In this document: positions 44,110 to 56,429 of the stretch, piece by piece | Layout of the letters: the number at the start of each line of letters is the position of its first letter | Numbering within the stretch: the first letter of the stretch is position 1 | NCBI GenBank assembly: GCA_030549495.1 | Contig: JAUIRK010000770.1 | Coordinates: forward strand, 1 to 64,000 | DNA: 64,000 nt | Direction: 5' to 3' | Origin: Nectonema munidae | Lineage: Eukaryota > Nematomorpha > Nectonematoida > Nectonematidae | The notes under the pieces: generated by a model | What the model was told of the DNA's origin: nothing | Seen by the model: only the letters and a program-made list of their open reading frames with translations | The model's database searches: none | Program-made: the position numbers and the translations under genes

Positions 44110-46630
44110 TAAGTTAGGATGTCATTAATGGGTTGGGCCATGCCCCCCCCCCCCCAGTTTTTAACTTGCCCTCCACTTCAAATACCTAGCTATCTTACCT
44201 GATTTTGGATTTAACTCAAAATTATATATAGTTGATCATAACTGAAACAAAAATATATCATTCTAATTGTTAAAGAGTAATTATCATGAATAAAAATCAG
44301 CTACTTTTAAATGTTTTAGTTTGAAACATATTCATTTACAAACTTTTTGTTTTATGTTTTTTTATAATTTTCGTCTGCAATAAAATTATATAATTTATGT
44401 CTATATATATAATATAAGAAAATTTAATTGTCTACAATAAATGTTTATTTAGTTTTACATTCTACAATTAGGACAATTCTTGAACCTTTTAAACGCCAAC
44501 GTTCCAATTTGCAACATTAAGAGGTTATTTTCGTCTGCCTGTTTTGTGTGTAGTCGTCTGCATTTTTATTTAAATCGTCTGATTATTTCAGCATAAAACC
44601 GGTTAATGTAGAATAAATGAGAATGACTAAAACATGCCAATAATTTATTAGAGACAGCATTTTTTTTTATATAAAAGCTTTTATGGATATAGATTATCTC
44701 ATTAGCTCGTTCATTTGTTGCATCTTGGTTTGACTGGTATCACTGGTCTGAGTACTCAAGAGAAAGAGATGCAATGTTCTGTTTTCCATGCAGACATTTT
44801 TCGCTGCTTTCTTCAGGAAATGCTGAAGACGCATTCATTAAAACTGTTTTCCGGCGTTGGAACAAAGCTCATGGAAAAGACGGTGCAATTGGTAAGCATA
44901 TATCTTCACAGTGTCATAAATCTTCGTGCATTGTATGGGCTGATTATTATCAACGTAATAAGATGAATCAAACTTCTATACTTCAAAGTGTGAGTGACGA
45001 CGCGTACCAAAAAAAGATAAAGGAAAATCGTCACTACATAAAGACTATCGGTGAAATAATTCTATTCACTGTTACACAAGATATTTCCCAATGAGGTCAC
45101 AGAGAAGGTGATGATGAATTGAATCCAGGAAACGTTTGAAAACTTTTACAATTTACTGCTAAGCATGACTCAATAATTTCTGATAGAGTAAAACATGGCC
45201 CTAAAAATGAAAAATATACCAGTTCAGAAATACAAAACAAAATAATTTCTACCTTTGCGTCCATGGTAAGAGAAGATGTAGCTGACAAAATTAAAGTTTG
45301 TCCATATTTTTCTGTTCAAGCAGATGAAGCAAAAGATGTTAGCAAAGCAGAACAGTTGGCTTTAGTTGTAAGATACTATGATGAAGTATCAAACTGCATT
45401 GAAGAAAGCTTCGTATCTTTTACTCAAATGACTATTCTGAATGCGGAATCGGTTTCTAATGTCATTTTGAAGGTGTTTAAGGATTGGGTTTGGATTATAA
45501 AAATTTTCTTGTTGGTTTGGGATTTTATGGAGCTTCAGTAATGAAAGGTGAAATTAATGGAGTTCAAAAAAAAGTTCGTGATAAAGCTCCTTTTGCTTTT
45601 TATGTTCATTGTTATTGTCATAGACTTAATTTAGTTTCGGTGAATATTGAAAAATGTGTACACCTTGGAAAAGCAGTCAATTTGATTAAATCTCTTCGCC
45701 AAAAGTTTATTGATTTAAAATCTACAGATTTGAACCTTCAATATAGTGATAAATTGAGAAAAGTTTGTCAATTGTGCAGCATCAAGCAAATTAAAACACA
45801 AAAACTTAAAAGAGCTATAAAGGATGATGATTTTGTTGTGTCAGAACCAAATGGACAGAGGTTTAATTCAGAAAACCACTACATTGAAACTATCAACAAA
45901 ATTCTCAATTGCTTAGTAGTTGAATTAGACCGACAATTTTCTAAAGAGTCCACACACATTTTCTATGGTATTTCAGCACTGTGTCCAGAAAGTGAAACTT
46001 TTTTATGTGAAGAATATTTAAAACTGTTTGCAACTACTTACTCTGCAAGTGTGTTTTTACTGCATTAGTAAAAAAGTTATTTTTAAAGGAACCAAAATGA
46101 CCATCATCTTTAGTAGATTTTCTTACATTCATTTCTCCATATAAAGCTGCACTCGATTGTTTGTACGGGTTACTCCTTATATCTGTAATCTTACCAGTTA
46201 CAAGTGCCTCATGTGAGAGAAGATGAAATTAGTTAAAACTTTTCTTAGAAACTCTATGACAAGTAGAAGATTGAGTGGTGTTGCTTTACTTTCAATCGAA
46301 AAGTTGTATGCAAAAAAAATAAACCTGGAAAACTTTGTTGATGAATTTGATAGTCGCCATGAGAATTGTCGAATCAAGCTACATTGGTGCTTTTAAATTT
46401 TCTTTTTTCATAAATAAATATTTTCTGTTTTTCAAGTTATCCAAAATGAATGAAAAATACAAAGTTAGAAAAGTTTATTGCTTTTAAAATTGTAAAATAA
46501 TCTTCAGAATAATTAAAAAAAGTAAAATATATGTATTAGTTGGTAAATTGCTAATTTTATAGAAAAAATTATCAAATAAAAAACTTAGCCCCTGTTTGCC
46601 CCCCTCCTCCCACTCCTAAAAATCTAGAAT
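44110..46630 (+). mobile_element. hAT (TTF-type finger) transposase fossil, copy B
   Basis: This is the inverted partner of the 36-kb copy. Coding-like sequence starts near 44714 (FCFPCRHFSLLSSGNAEDAF, RWNKAHGKDGAIGKH), continues through ADKIKVCPYFSVQADEAKD (45278) and GLGFYGASVMKGEINGVQKK (45520), and reaches the hAT dimerisation end LSGVALLSIEKLYAKKINLE with FVDEFDSRHENCRIKL (46270-46380). A block present in copy A after VNIxKC is missing here. Between 45263 and 45541 the two copies differ by one inserted residue and one substitution, and they share two stops and a shift. Terminal G/C-rich sequence lies at about 44130-44180 and 46580-46630. A piggyBac MITE sits in its 5' part. Confidence 0.8.
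44493..44602. mobile_element. piggyBac MITE, copy 3 (diverged)
   Basis: TTAA-flanked (44489-44492 and 44603-44606). It retains the phrases aacgttccaatttgcaac, ttcgtctgcc, gtcgtctgca and atcgtctga but has worn ends. The oldest-looking family member in the window. Confidence 0.55.
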
Positions 46631-46918
46631 AAACCTTCGTTAATTTCGCCTTCATTAATCAGAATATAAATTAAACGTTTTTCCTTCTCATTATAAAATA
46701 TGAGAAAATTATATTGCTAACTCCGTAAATTTTGACAGCAAAAGTATTGTTTTTTACAACCCATACAATTTCATTATCTGAATAGTTTTGTTAAATGTTC
46801 TGTCCGGATTAAACGAGGGTTGACCTGTATATGTTAATTTTGTACAATCTTCATCAATGATCAAGTGGTCTTGGTTTGGTGTTAGGAGGTCTTTTGCCTT
46901 CTAATCAACCATCTGAAC

Positions 46919-49900
46919 AAGTGGCGGATCCAGAAATTTCTTATTGGGGAGGGGGGCGAAATCTATTTAAATTTTTTGCAATATTGCTTAAAGTCTTCAG
47001 AGAATACGACAGCTGTATTATGTCTTTTAGAATCACTAATTACCTATGTTTTCATATTTTTAACATCATTTTGCCATGAATAAATTGCAAACATTTATTT
47101 TTATACATGTGGATTCATACTTTATAATATACCCTGATTTTGAATTTATGAAACTATATATGTATACTTGTTTATTAATGGAATTATGTATATGAAATTG
47201 CATTTGTCATTAAACGTGCTTTCTCTCCTTCATAAAATGAAACTTCTTTTTCTTTTCACAAAATAATGAAGAATAAAATTTAATAATGAATAAAAAAAAT
47301 AACAATAAACGGAAAAAGAATTTCAAAAAATTTGATTGAGGTGAAATAGAAGGATTTAAATTTTAATTTTTCTTTGTTGGAGTGAAAAAAGCTCAAGGGT
47401 TTCCCTCACGATATCAGCACAACTTATGTCTCGATGAATATAAGCTAATGTTAGTCCATTCAATCGATCTTCTCCTGTATTAAAGCGAAGATAAGATTTC
47501 AAATTTGTAAGTACTGAGAAAGTGCGCCCAGCGGTTGATAAGAAAACTAGTAAGGTGACGTAAATGGTTAAAAGTTTGTAGATGTTTGTATAAAATGCTT
47601 CTTCACATATTTTCAAAGCTGTAATTGTATCGTGTGAAATATCAGGATGTGATTTGGAAAAAAGTTGCCAAGTTTAGAACTCCAATTCTAGTTCTTCCAA
47701 GCTGCAATTCACTATTCCACAGTAAATATCAAATCCTTTTCTAACATCATTACGATTAATTTTTTTAGGACCACAAAGAAGACTAACAGTTGTGTTGTGT
47801 TTTTCAAATCGATCAACAATTTGCGAAATAATACCATCCAAGAAAGGCAGAAAATGGAACGGCGGTAAAACTCCATTGAGGAGGCAGCTGGAATATTAGT
47901 CCTTTTTGTCATTCTCTTAATTATCCTTGGAATACTCAAAGGCTTTTCTTCCCCATACAATTTTTGAGCTTTTTCAAATATTTTCTCAAACTGAGTTTCG
48001 TTGTTTCTCCATTCTTCGAGCTGCTGTTTTATGATTGAGACTTGTTTCATAGCAGAGAAAATTTCATTGAAACTAGATTGTAAAAAAAGAGCTAACTTTT
48101 TGGTTAGAGTCATTACATCATTCATCGAAACCAGGCCCATCAACAAACTCGGCTTTAGTTAGAGAGTTGACAAAGCAATTAGCCTCTGAAGAGGAAGATT
48201 TATCACTGCTTATGTCATTAAGTACATCAATCACTACAGAATACAAAAAGTATGCTGTGTGAATAGCCTCGTGTTTCTCCTCCCAACGAGTTTGACATGT
48301 AACATTCAGCCTGTATTTAGATGTCTTATCTGCTGATGCATTTACAGCTTCTAATTTTCTACTTCTAACAGGACTAAAATTGGAAAATTTTGCTAAACTG
48401 CCAACAATACCAAAGGTGTTTCGAATCTCTGGAACTTAACTAGCTTTAACTAAAGTCAGGTTCAAAGAATGCCCTGCACAGTATACATATATTGCTTGGT
48501 TTCCACAAAGACGCCGTACCTCTGCTTGTACCCCATTAAAAGCTCCACCATCATAACCTTGCCCAACTAAGTATTCGGGAATCAAACCAGTCAGTTTTAA
48601 CACATTCAAATTTCATTTGTGAGATCTACTCCACATAATGACTCTGGGTTCACAAACTCTAAGAAACGTTCCACTATAGAATGATCTCTCACATATCTCA
48701 CGCTAACTGAAAGCTGAGTTTCATGAGAAAAATCTGTTGTCTCATCGGCAATAGCAGAATAAAACTTTGCTTTTTGAACTTCATCAGACATCTTTCTACG
48801 AATCACAGTTGCAATGCATGCTATAATTTCATTGTGTGTAGTTTTGGGCAGGTAGGAGGCATTCAAAGCTGATTTTGAGAGATGATTGGACAAATTCGAG
48901 TTAGATAGGGAATAAAGCTGTATCATCGAGCGAAAGTAACCTTGATTTGGTATTATTTCATTGATTGATATTGGAGGATTCAAGTGGCAGTCATCTCGAT
49001 GTCCACGAAATGGCAAACCCATTCTACAACATAAAAGAACATCTTCGATTATGCTTTTAATAATGTTTCGATTTTCTTCTTTCATTTTCAATAGAGTAGA
49101 ATTTAACTGACTGTCAACTGAGAGTTCGGTGTGAAAAAGTCGCATTCGAAAATCGTGAGCAACAAGTTTTTCTGATTCGTGATAAAATGCCTTGTTGTGC
49201 TCATATAGGTATCCATTTTGACCTGTTAATTTAGCAAAGCGTCTGTGAGGCAAATTTAGCTGAGGTTTTGGACGTCCCAACAGTGTGAGGTGCAAAAAAA
49301 CAGAAAATCGACAAAAAAAGTTTATCAAAATATTTAGAGTATGTCAGCCAAGAATATTTTTCGAAACAAAAAAACGTAACTCGTCTGATTTTACCACTTT
49401 TTACAGTTTCACTGGGCCAGGTTGATGGAACACCTGTTGGCTGGACCACTATATCACACAAAAACATTTTATGGCCGTTAGACATTTTCCTTGCCCCTCC
49501 AGGATAAAGAATTGCGAGAGCAATATCGTTTTCTTCTAACACAGGGTCGTTCTCAAAAACCATCGAGTTGGAAATTGTGTCGTTCAATTATTTCTCACAA
49601 GATGATTCGCCATACGACTGGTGTGAAGGTGACTTAATTCTTTTTCACAGAAAAAATAAAAATATATACTATATTTGATTAAGAGACAAATAAAATTTTT
49701 AATGAAACTTTTCCAAGTTTCGATGTTATCAAAATTCAAAATTGAAGTTGTCAGTTGTATATGATATAATGAAAGCATGAAAAGTTTGATCAAAAGTTAA
49801 AATTTAAGAACACATTTAGAAGAAATGCAGCCCTTAAAATCTTGAATTTGCTTCTCCATTTGAATGTGATTATTTTAATAAAAATTCTCAATAAATATTC

Positions 49901-50137
49901 AAATATAGTAAAAATAGTGATTACTTACACAATCAGAAGAAAAATGAAAGCGAATAAGTAGGTAACAAGAGATGAATACAACAGCATTGAATGAAAATAT
50001 TCAAAGAATAGACAGTCTGCGAATAAGAGAGAGCAGAGTATAGAAAAGTGATGAGGAAATTTGTTATTATTATTATATGTGTATGTAGTGAGATAGAAGA
50101 GCAGCGGTAAGCTTGTCTTCCTTTGGATCCGCCACTG
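46919..50137 (-). mobile_element. hAT element (ZMYM1-like transposase) with exact TSD
   Basis: Ends AAGTGGCGGATCCAGAAA and (reversed) CAGTGGCGGATCC are flanked by identical ATCTGAAC at 46911-46918 and 50138-50145, so both borders of this 3219-bp insertion are fixed. The minus strand carries a transposase in pieces: FFCFEKYSWLTYSKYFDK (49375), LTGQNGYLYEHNKAFYHES (49230), SIIEDVLLCCRMGLPFRGHR (49050), YSAIADETTDFSHETQLSVS (48770, DUF4371), and the hAT dimerisation end STAGRTFSVLTNLKSYLRF with RLNGLTLAYIHRD (47540-47420). Several stops and shifts are present, so it is inactive though full length. Confidence 0.9.
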
Positions 50138-50145
50138 ATCTGAAC

Positions 50146-50923
50146 CTTCTTTGCTCATAGGACACACATAATTTCATGGTATTGGGACGGAATCAATAAC
50201 AGAGTCGAACATTGATAAGTGGTGGAGTAGGGTTGGGAGTTGGTTACTAAATATTCCGCCTTCAGAAACAACCCTGATTTCATAGTTTAGTTTTTCTACA
50301 AAATAATAACCTTAATTATTAGTAGACTCTTGGTGTAAAGGTTGAGTTAAAAATAATTAGTCCTAAGTCACATTTTTTTCAATTCTGAACATACACTATA
50401 GCCGTAAAATTTGATAATAAAATTGTTTAAATTAAGGTCAAATAAAGCAAGTATAAGTCTCGAATAAATATAAAGGAGACAAATTCAAATTTTTTTAAAA
50501 AAATTTCACCATATACTTACAATGCAAGAATCTTTGGAGTATCCTTTCTATCCTATCATTAAATAAGAAAAAAGAATGCGTTTATAAAAAAAAAGCTTTC
50601 ATTGGCTCTAAAATATTGATGCTACAAAATCCAAAGTATGAGCATTCAGTCTAAATTGTTCATCTTGTTGAAAAAGATATAACTTTAAATTAATATATAG
50701 ATTCAGTATTTTACAGGGTCAACCAATTTACCTTTATAAGGTAGATTTATAACACGTATTGGCATATTCATTAAACTTTCTACTAACATGAATCAGATGA
50801 AAATAATTTTATTATAATAATAATCAATAAAAATATAATGTTAATGATATCTTTTAAATAATCCTTTAATAGCATTGACTTCTTGCAAAAAGATGTATAG
50901 GATGGTAGAACTTTTAAAAAGAG
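50146..50923. other. Gene-free stretch downstream of NDH-2
   Basis: AT-rich, holding the NDH-2 3' end; possible minus-strand AATAAA signals near 50808 and 50826. Nothing else is seen. Confidence 0.5.
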
Positions 50924-52339
50924 CTAAAATTTTGAAGTATCCCTGCCAAAAATAAGTGTTTTAGTCCAGTCAATTGGAACTTGTAATCTTGAACGCAACG
51001 ATCCCAATCGAGTGAGGTAAGCGGACCTCCAAAGGAACCACGAAAGATGTCCTTTGAGCTTTATTTGGGGTGTATCTGAAAGACCCTGATATTCGCCGAT
51101 GTAGGCAAGCATTCCAAGTGACTTGAAAGAAAAACGCGGTAACTTAGTCAATTCTGAAAAGTTATACGAATCGGCAGGAAATGTGTTGGTGGATATGAAG
51201 GAATTCAAGGTGTTAGCAATATATCTTCCTTGTTTTTCAGCAACTTGGGCAGTTGAGGGAAAGTTGTGAGTTGAGATGTGTGCGCAATCTCCCAGGGCAA
51301 AAACATCTTCACAGACTTGGAGCCAATCGTTGGTTTTTAATTGCCCCCTCTCATTTTTAATAAGGCTCAAAGACTCGATAAAATCTTGTGGCTTAACTCC
51401 AGTACTCCAAACTAATAAACCATAGGGTAGCTGCAATATATTTTGAACACCATCAACACCAACACCGAGATCAACGGTTATATGGTCTAGTGTAACTTCA
51501 ACGACTTTTGCATTTAGCAACTTGAAACCCTTTCGTTCCTTGATCTTCTTCTCAGCGTAGGCTTGAAGTCTTGTGTCAAAAGACGCGAGAATTTTACTCG
51601 ATTCAATTAGGGTCACAGCCAATATTTTTTGAATATCGTGACTGTAGGCTCTAGCTATGTCCTGCTGGATAAAGTCATACAATTCTGCTCCAAACTCGAC
51701 TCCGGTTGGACCTCCTCCGACGATGACGATGTGTAGCAAGCGCTTTTGTTCATGGGGTAGAACACCGGGTAAAAAAGCACGTTCAAGATTTTCAAGTAAT
51801 TTCTTTCGAATGGCGCGAGCGTGAGAAATTTCTTTCAAAAAGTGCGCGTATTTTTTAACGCCAGGGATATCAAATGTGTTAGGCTGAGAACCCGTTCCTA
51901 TGACCAGGATATCATACTCAACATCAAATTTTTCAACTTTTCCATCAAAATCATCGGGTTCCTCTGATTCGCAGGATAAGCACCGTTTTTGAGAATCCAA
52001 TGAAACGCCTTTAGCGCAATGATACTTTATCTTACTAAAGTTCCTTAAATTACGAATGGGTTCGACGATTGATCGAAATTCAAGAGTACCCACTGTTGTA
52101 CTGCAAAGCAAAGGAGTAAACAAAAAATAGTTGCGCGGACTGATCACTGTTACATTAAAAAGGTTTTTATTAATGAAGCTAGCAACACTATAACTTCCCC
52201 ATCCTGTACCCAATATCACTAACTTCGGCTTTGTAAAGCTGGTTGTACGTACAAATTTTAATTTTTCAAGAAGAAACCTCAAAAACATTTTTATTAAACC
52301 TAATCTAGGATCTAGACAAAGAAATAAGATTATTGGCAA
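50924..52339 (-). CDS. NDH2: Type II NADH:ubiquinone oxidoreductase (NDH-2)
   Basis: 471 residues in one exon. NDH-2 is a single-chain FAD enzyme on the mitochondrial inner membrane that passes electrons from NADH to ubiquinone without pumping protons, bypassing complex I. Two Rossmann motifs are visible: LVILGTGWGSYSVA (residues about 40-53, FAD) and HIVIVGGGPTGVEFGAEL (about 205-222, NADH). Family marks follow: PRNYFLFTPLL, FLKEISHARAIRKK, LLVWSTGVKP, VFALGDCA, and the end LIFGRDTSKF (consensus FGRDxSRF). No EF-hand insert, so no Ca2+ control is expected. The first in-frame Met is followed by a second at residue 18 that starts a basic, amphipathic stretch (MFLRFLLEKLKFVRTTSF) like a mitochondrial presequence and is probably the true start. 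The enzyme occurs in plants, fungi, protists and some invertebrates, not vertebrates. Whether it is internal or external is unknown. Confidence 0.93.
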   Translation of the reverse strand: MPIILFLCLDPRLGLIKMFLRFLLEKLKFVRTTSFTKPKLVILGTGWGSYSVASFINKNLFNVTVISPRNYFLFTPLLCSTTVGTLEFRSIVEPIRNLRNFSKIKYHCAKGVSLDSQKRCLSCESEEPDDFDGKVEKFDVEYDILVIGTGSQPNTFDIPGVKKYAHFLKEISHARAIRKKLLENLERAFLPGVLPHEQKRLLHIVIVGGGPTGVEFGAELYDFIQQDIARAYSHDIQKILAVTLIESSKILASFDTRLQAYAEKKIKERKGFKLLNAKVVEVTLDHITVDLGVGVDGVQNILQLPYGLLVWSTGVKPQDFIESLSLIKNERGQLKTNDWLQVCEDVFALGDCAHISTHNFPSTAQVAEKQGRYIANTLNSFISTNTFPADSYNFSELTKLPRFSFKSLGMLAYIGEYQGLSDTPQIKLKGHLSWFLWRSAYLTRLGSLRSRLQVPIDWTKTLIFGRDTSKF

Positions 52340-54472
52340 AACTTCTTCACAATTCTAAAAACCCTAATAAGTATAAATAAAGATCACAGTATAATAGAGG
52401 ATAGACATAAATCAAATTGTTTAGTAAGCAAGGTAGATAGAAAATATACCATTTTAACTTCAGTTCCTTGGGAGCTGGTTGCAATTCCGCTACATCCGTT
52501 TGCCATTTGTAAATATTTTTGAATATTAGAATAAATTTTCTTAAATATTGTGTAATTCTATTGGTCGGTAATGACGTAAACACTGTTAATAAATCAGAAA
52601 ACAGACTACATTTAAAAGCCAATAACTATTCAAAAAATACACTTAGAATATAAAATAATTAATGTTAATTTTATTTATTATTAGGAAAAATGGTACAGGC
52701 TTTGCTGCAGTGAATTGCGAAAAAAATACACTCTAAAATTATATTAGTGATAGAACATTAATTTTTGCTTGAACTTGTAGAAAAATTAAATATGATCATT
52801 TGCCTGATGTTTGATTTTGATGGACGACGCTAAAATCCGTCAGAAAGTGCTTCTCATCTTGAAGATTTTGATTTACATTTTAAAATGAAGTATTTATCGC
52901 CTTATTCTTATCCGTTAAATGCAATTGAATACGCGTTTTTAAAAAATTAAATATAACACCAAAAACTTTTTAAGTAAAAGGAATGTAAAAAAAATTCATT
53001 TACCTCAAATTCATGAGCTATCAATAAAGACAATGAATAGTAAGGAAGTGAGAATTGTTTTTCTCACGTAGCAAGAAACGCACAAAAATATTAATTGGGC
53101 ATGAATTGGTTTTAAGATTTTTTGTTAATAAATTTGTCTTTAGTTCTTTAAAGTAATTTGTCGTTGAATGATTAAAATAATGTCTAAATTTTAAAAGTAC
53201 AAGAAAAATTGCAAAAATGCATTTTCAAATTTCAAAAGGGTGTAGTGGAATTGCGAAAAAATGTAACGGAATTGTAAAAAGATGTAACGGAAATGCAAAA
53301 AGGTGCGACTGAACTATACACCAACAAAACCTAAATGAATCATATTTATAGAAAAAATACTTAACTTCACTAGAAAAGCTATGGGATCGTATGAAAGCTC
53401 TACATTCAAAAATTTTACATGTTAGAAAGTAAAATCTTGCTTTACGACCACCTCACTTAAGCGATCACCTCATTATTGCGACCCTATTTTGTGATGACGC
53501 TTTTTTAACCATATATTTTTCGCACAAGTTTTCTCGGTAGAACGACCACCTCACTAATACGGCATTATGATCAAGTTAAGTAGTCAGGTTCTGTTAGAAA
53601 GCGCCTCAATATTACAAACAACCAGTAGCACATGTGTGTTCTCATCCACACGAACTCTAAGCTATGTCGTGTTGCTAACGACAAAAAGCATGTGATGTAT
53701 GATTAGCATGTCTATTCTCATTGGAAAAAGGGCATCTTTTCAAACATAGTTTCACTACATAATATCCTTTTGTAGCTCGTTATATCGAGGTTTTTTTTAC
53801 TTATCTCTAAACTCACTAATAAGACCATAAAAATAAAGTCCCAAAGGTGGTCAATAGCTAAAATAGTTTTAAAAAAAATTAAAAGGTATAGATTTTACTG
53901 TATTTTTAGAAATGAAATATTTTAAACGGTAACCGGACAATTTTTAAAGTTAGTTTTTGAGATGTGATAAATTTTAAAGCTTATCAGGGCTGTTGTCCGG
54001 GGGAGGGGGGGGAGGAAGCAATTATCCTAGAAGGCAAATATTCTAGAATTAAAAAAGTTTATTTTTTAAGAATAAACTTTCAATATTTATTACAGATAAC
54101 AAAATTGTAAAATCATTTGTTTTTCAGAATTTGTCACAAGGGTTATATAATAGCCATGTTAGCCATCAAGTTAAAAAGTAGAATTATTATCAGAATAATG
54201 TTTATATCTAACTATTTTAAATGGTTCTAGGTATTTCAAAACAACTTTCAAACTTGCTTTACTTTTCTGATTGATAACCTTTATGTTGGAGTCGTATAAA
54301 ACTCAATGACTTTTTCCAAACTATAATAACCAGAAATCCTAATTTTAGCTTTAACGATGTTTTAAAAATTAAATGAGTTATATTTCTAACATCTTTCAAT
54401 TTAAAATATTCAAAAATTGCTAAATTTATATTTTATTAAAACAAAGACTATTCATATCTCAATTAATTTTAA
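52340..54472. other. Gene-free stretch upstream of NDH-2
   Basis: The first few hundred bases should contain the NDH-2 promoter (minus strand). At 53440-53580 the phrases tttacgaccacctcac and gaacgaccacctcactaat resemble worn pogo/Tigger termini. A G-rich patch occurs at 53997-54015. No exon is supported. Confidence 0.45.
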
Positions 54473-54892
54473 CCCTATTAGTGCTGGGTTAACTTTGTTC
54501 GCTCAAGTTAGGAGGGAGGAATGGGGTGGCGTAAAGTCAAAACTAATACATTTTTCTTTCCTTTTGTTTTAGAAAATACTACATAACTATGAATTGATAA
54601 AAATTCTCTATCTATATCCCAGCAAAACTTATAAGAAAATTCATCTCTATTATCTAAACTTTTTATACTTTGCGGAATACCTTTTCTTCTTGTGTCTATT
54701 GTACCGACTATAGTTAATCCTTTTTATAGAGCCAATCAGCTATCTCTATAGAGGTATACAAACGGTCAATGGTTAAATTTCGACCTCTCAAAGATAAATA
54801 TGCAGTGATGATGCGTCTTATAAGTGTATAAGTTCTATATAATTTTTCTCAATATATACATTGTTACCTTGGCAAAACTTGGATGGCATTTT

Positions 54893-55350
54893 CTGAAGGT
54901 GATGTCTATTTTTTTTATCAAAATCAATCAACCCTGTCAAAATATTGATTTATATATCAGTTCATCTAAAACAGGAACTTTTTATTTAAATAATTATATA
55001 AAGTTTTTTCTACATATATACCCATTTTCAAGTATGCTGAATTCAGAAGTGATGTCCATTTTTATCAAAATCAATCAAACCTTCAATAAAAAATTTGAAT
55101 ATGATAGCTCATGTCAAAATTAAAATTTTTATTGAAAAGAAAGTTTTTTACAGATGTATACCCAATTTCAAATACACTTTATTTAGTGGTGATGTTATTT
55201 TTTTATGAAAATAAATTAAACCTGTCAAAAAATGATTTGAATATGACAGCACATGTCAAAATTTAAACATTTATTAAAATACTTATAAAAAGTTTTTGAA
55301 ACATATACACGCATTTTCAGGTATGCTCAATTTAGTGGTGATGGAATATG
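54893..55350. repeat. ~146-bp satellite, three copies
   Basis: The phrase gtgatgtcnatttttt marks unit starts near 54900, 55050, 55190 and 55339, giving periods of about 150, 140 and 149 bp. Units share atcaaaatcaatcaa, tgtcaaaat and cattttcaagtatgct blocks. The fourth unit is partial. Confidence 0.75.
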
Positions 55351-56046
55351 ACGGCTCATGATGTTGATTGTTCAATTATAAAAGGTTGTCCAACTTAATC
55401 ATCTAAAAGACTCTCTCTTTCACGAAAAAAGAAGGACAAATTCAATTAATTATAATCTTATCTGATAAGCTTTAGATTCAAATATTTTTCATTTGCAAAA
55501 GAGGAACTTCTTTTTCACGGTCAAAATCTTTTTTGAAGCACCCAATATTCATTACACCACTTCCTAGTTCATTAGAACATGGTAGATCTTCCATTTAGTC
55601 AAGATTCATATTTCTTTTTTGAAATTTTCTCTTATCAGGTTGCTTCTTCCTCTCATTTTAACCTTCAAAAGATTTTATAATTCGTTTTGTTTTTATTTTT
55701 TAGAAATTTGGAGACAGTTTTTAGACGTAAACCGCAAATTTGATTGAAGCTTCACAATATTTTCAAGCCATAAATGCAAAAATTTGGTCAAAAGATGAAA
55801 ACAGCATCTTCAATTTGTAATAAAAACAGATATTTTATTTAAATTTTAAAAACATTTTTGTAGACATTAGACAAAATCGAAAATTGCGAAAACTGAACTC
55901 AGAAATGAAATCAGGATGGCCGATTTGGTATAAAAACATATTTTATGTAAAATTTGAAGGAATATTTTATTAGTTAAATTTCCCATCAATCAAAATTTTG
56001 ATTGACATTTTCTAAAAAGTAGCCATAACTGAAAAAATTAAATATA

Positions 56047-56068
56047 CAGTGGTATCTCGGTTTTCGAC
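56047..56068 (+). repeat. Solitary pogo/Tigger-like end
   Basis: TA followed by CAGTGGTATCTCGGTTTTCG matches the common Tigger terminus (CAGTGGAACCTCGG). No partner end was found. Confidence 0.45.
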
Positions 56069-56271
56069 TAAAAAAATCTAACAGATGTCAAAATTTTGTT
56101 GAAAATGTTCATTTTTGAGTTTGAATACCAGTTTCTGACATGAGAGGGTCATTCAACTACCATGAAAATGGTGCCAAAAGATGCAGCTAACAATTTTAGA
56201 AGTCACAAAATTTGAAAGGATATAATTCAGCCAATTTTGTACCACAAAAATTTGTAAATTTTAAAAGCACT

Positions 56272-56284
56272 CCCCCCCCCCCCC
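56272..56284. repeat. Poly-C run (13 C)
   Basis: A 13-C homopolymer followed by tcttccgtcatg in AT-rich DNA, like the other G/C runs in the window. Confidence 0.9.
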
Positions 56285-56429
56285 TCTTCCGTCATGTTTT
56301 ACCTCTTCTGCTCTATTTTTAATGCAGAGCATCAGTATTTGTTTATCCCCCTTCCAGTAGAGGACGTCTCCTACTAATTTTTATTTTATGAAACACCGTT
56401 GTCTCACTGAGCTTAAAAGGGTTAAAAGA

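Larger units (their letters stand above)
54473..56421 (-). mobile_element. Third piggyBac remnant, TTAA-bounded
   Basis: The minus strand at 54830-54530 encodes GRNLTIDRLYTSIEIADWLY, KKGLTIVGTIDTRRKGIP and HSYVVFSKTKGKKNVLVL, the region around the second catalytic Asp of a PGBD4-like transposase. Candidate ends are TTAA-CCCTATTAGTGCTGG at 54469 and, reversed, TTAA-CCCTTTTAAGCTCAG at 56425. The rest of the transposase is lost and the space is filled with satellite and other sequence. The coding call is firm; the borders are tentative. Confidence 0.6.

Noticed and set aside
50924-52339. Bacterial contamination as the source of NDH-2
   Set aside because: The gene is flanked by host transposons, has the same AT-rich composition, and begins with a mitochondrial-type presequence.
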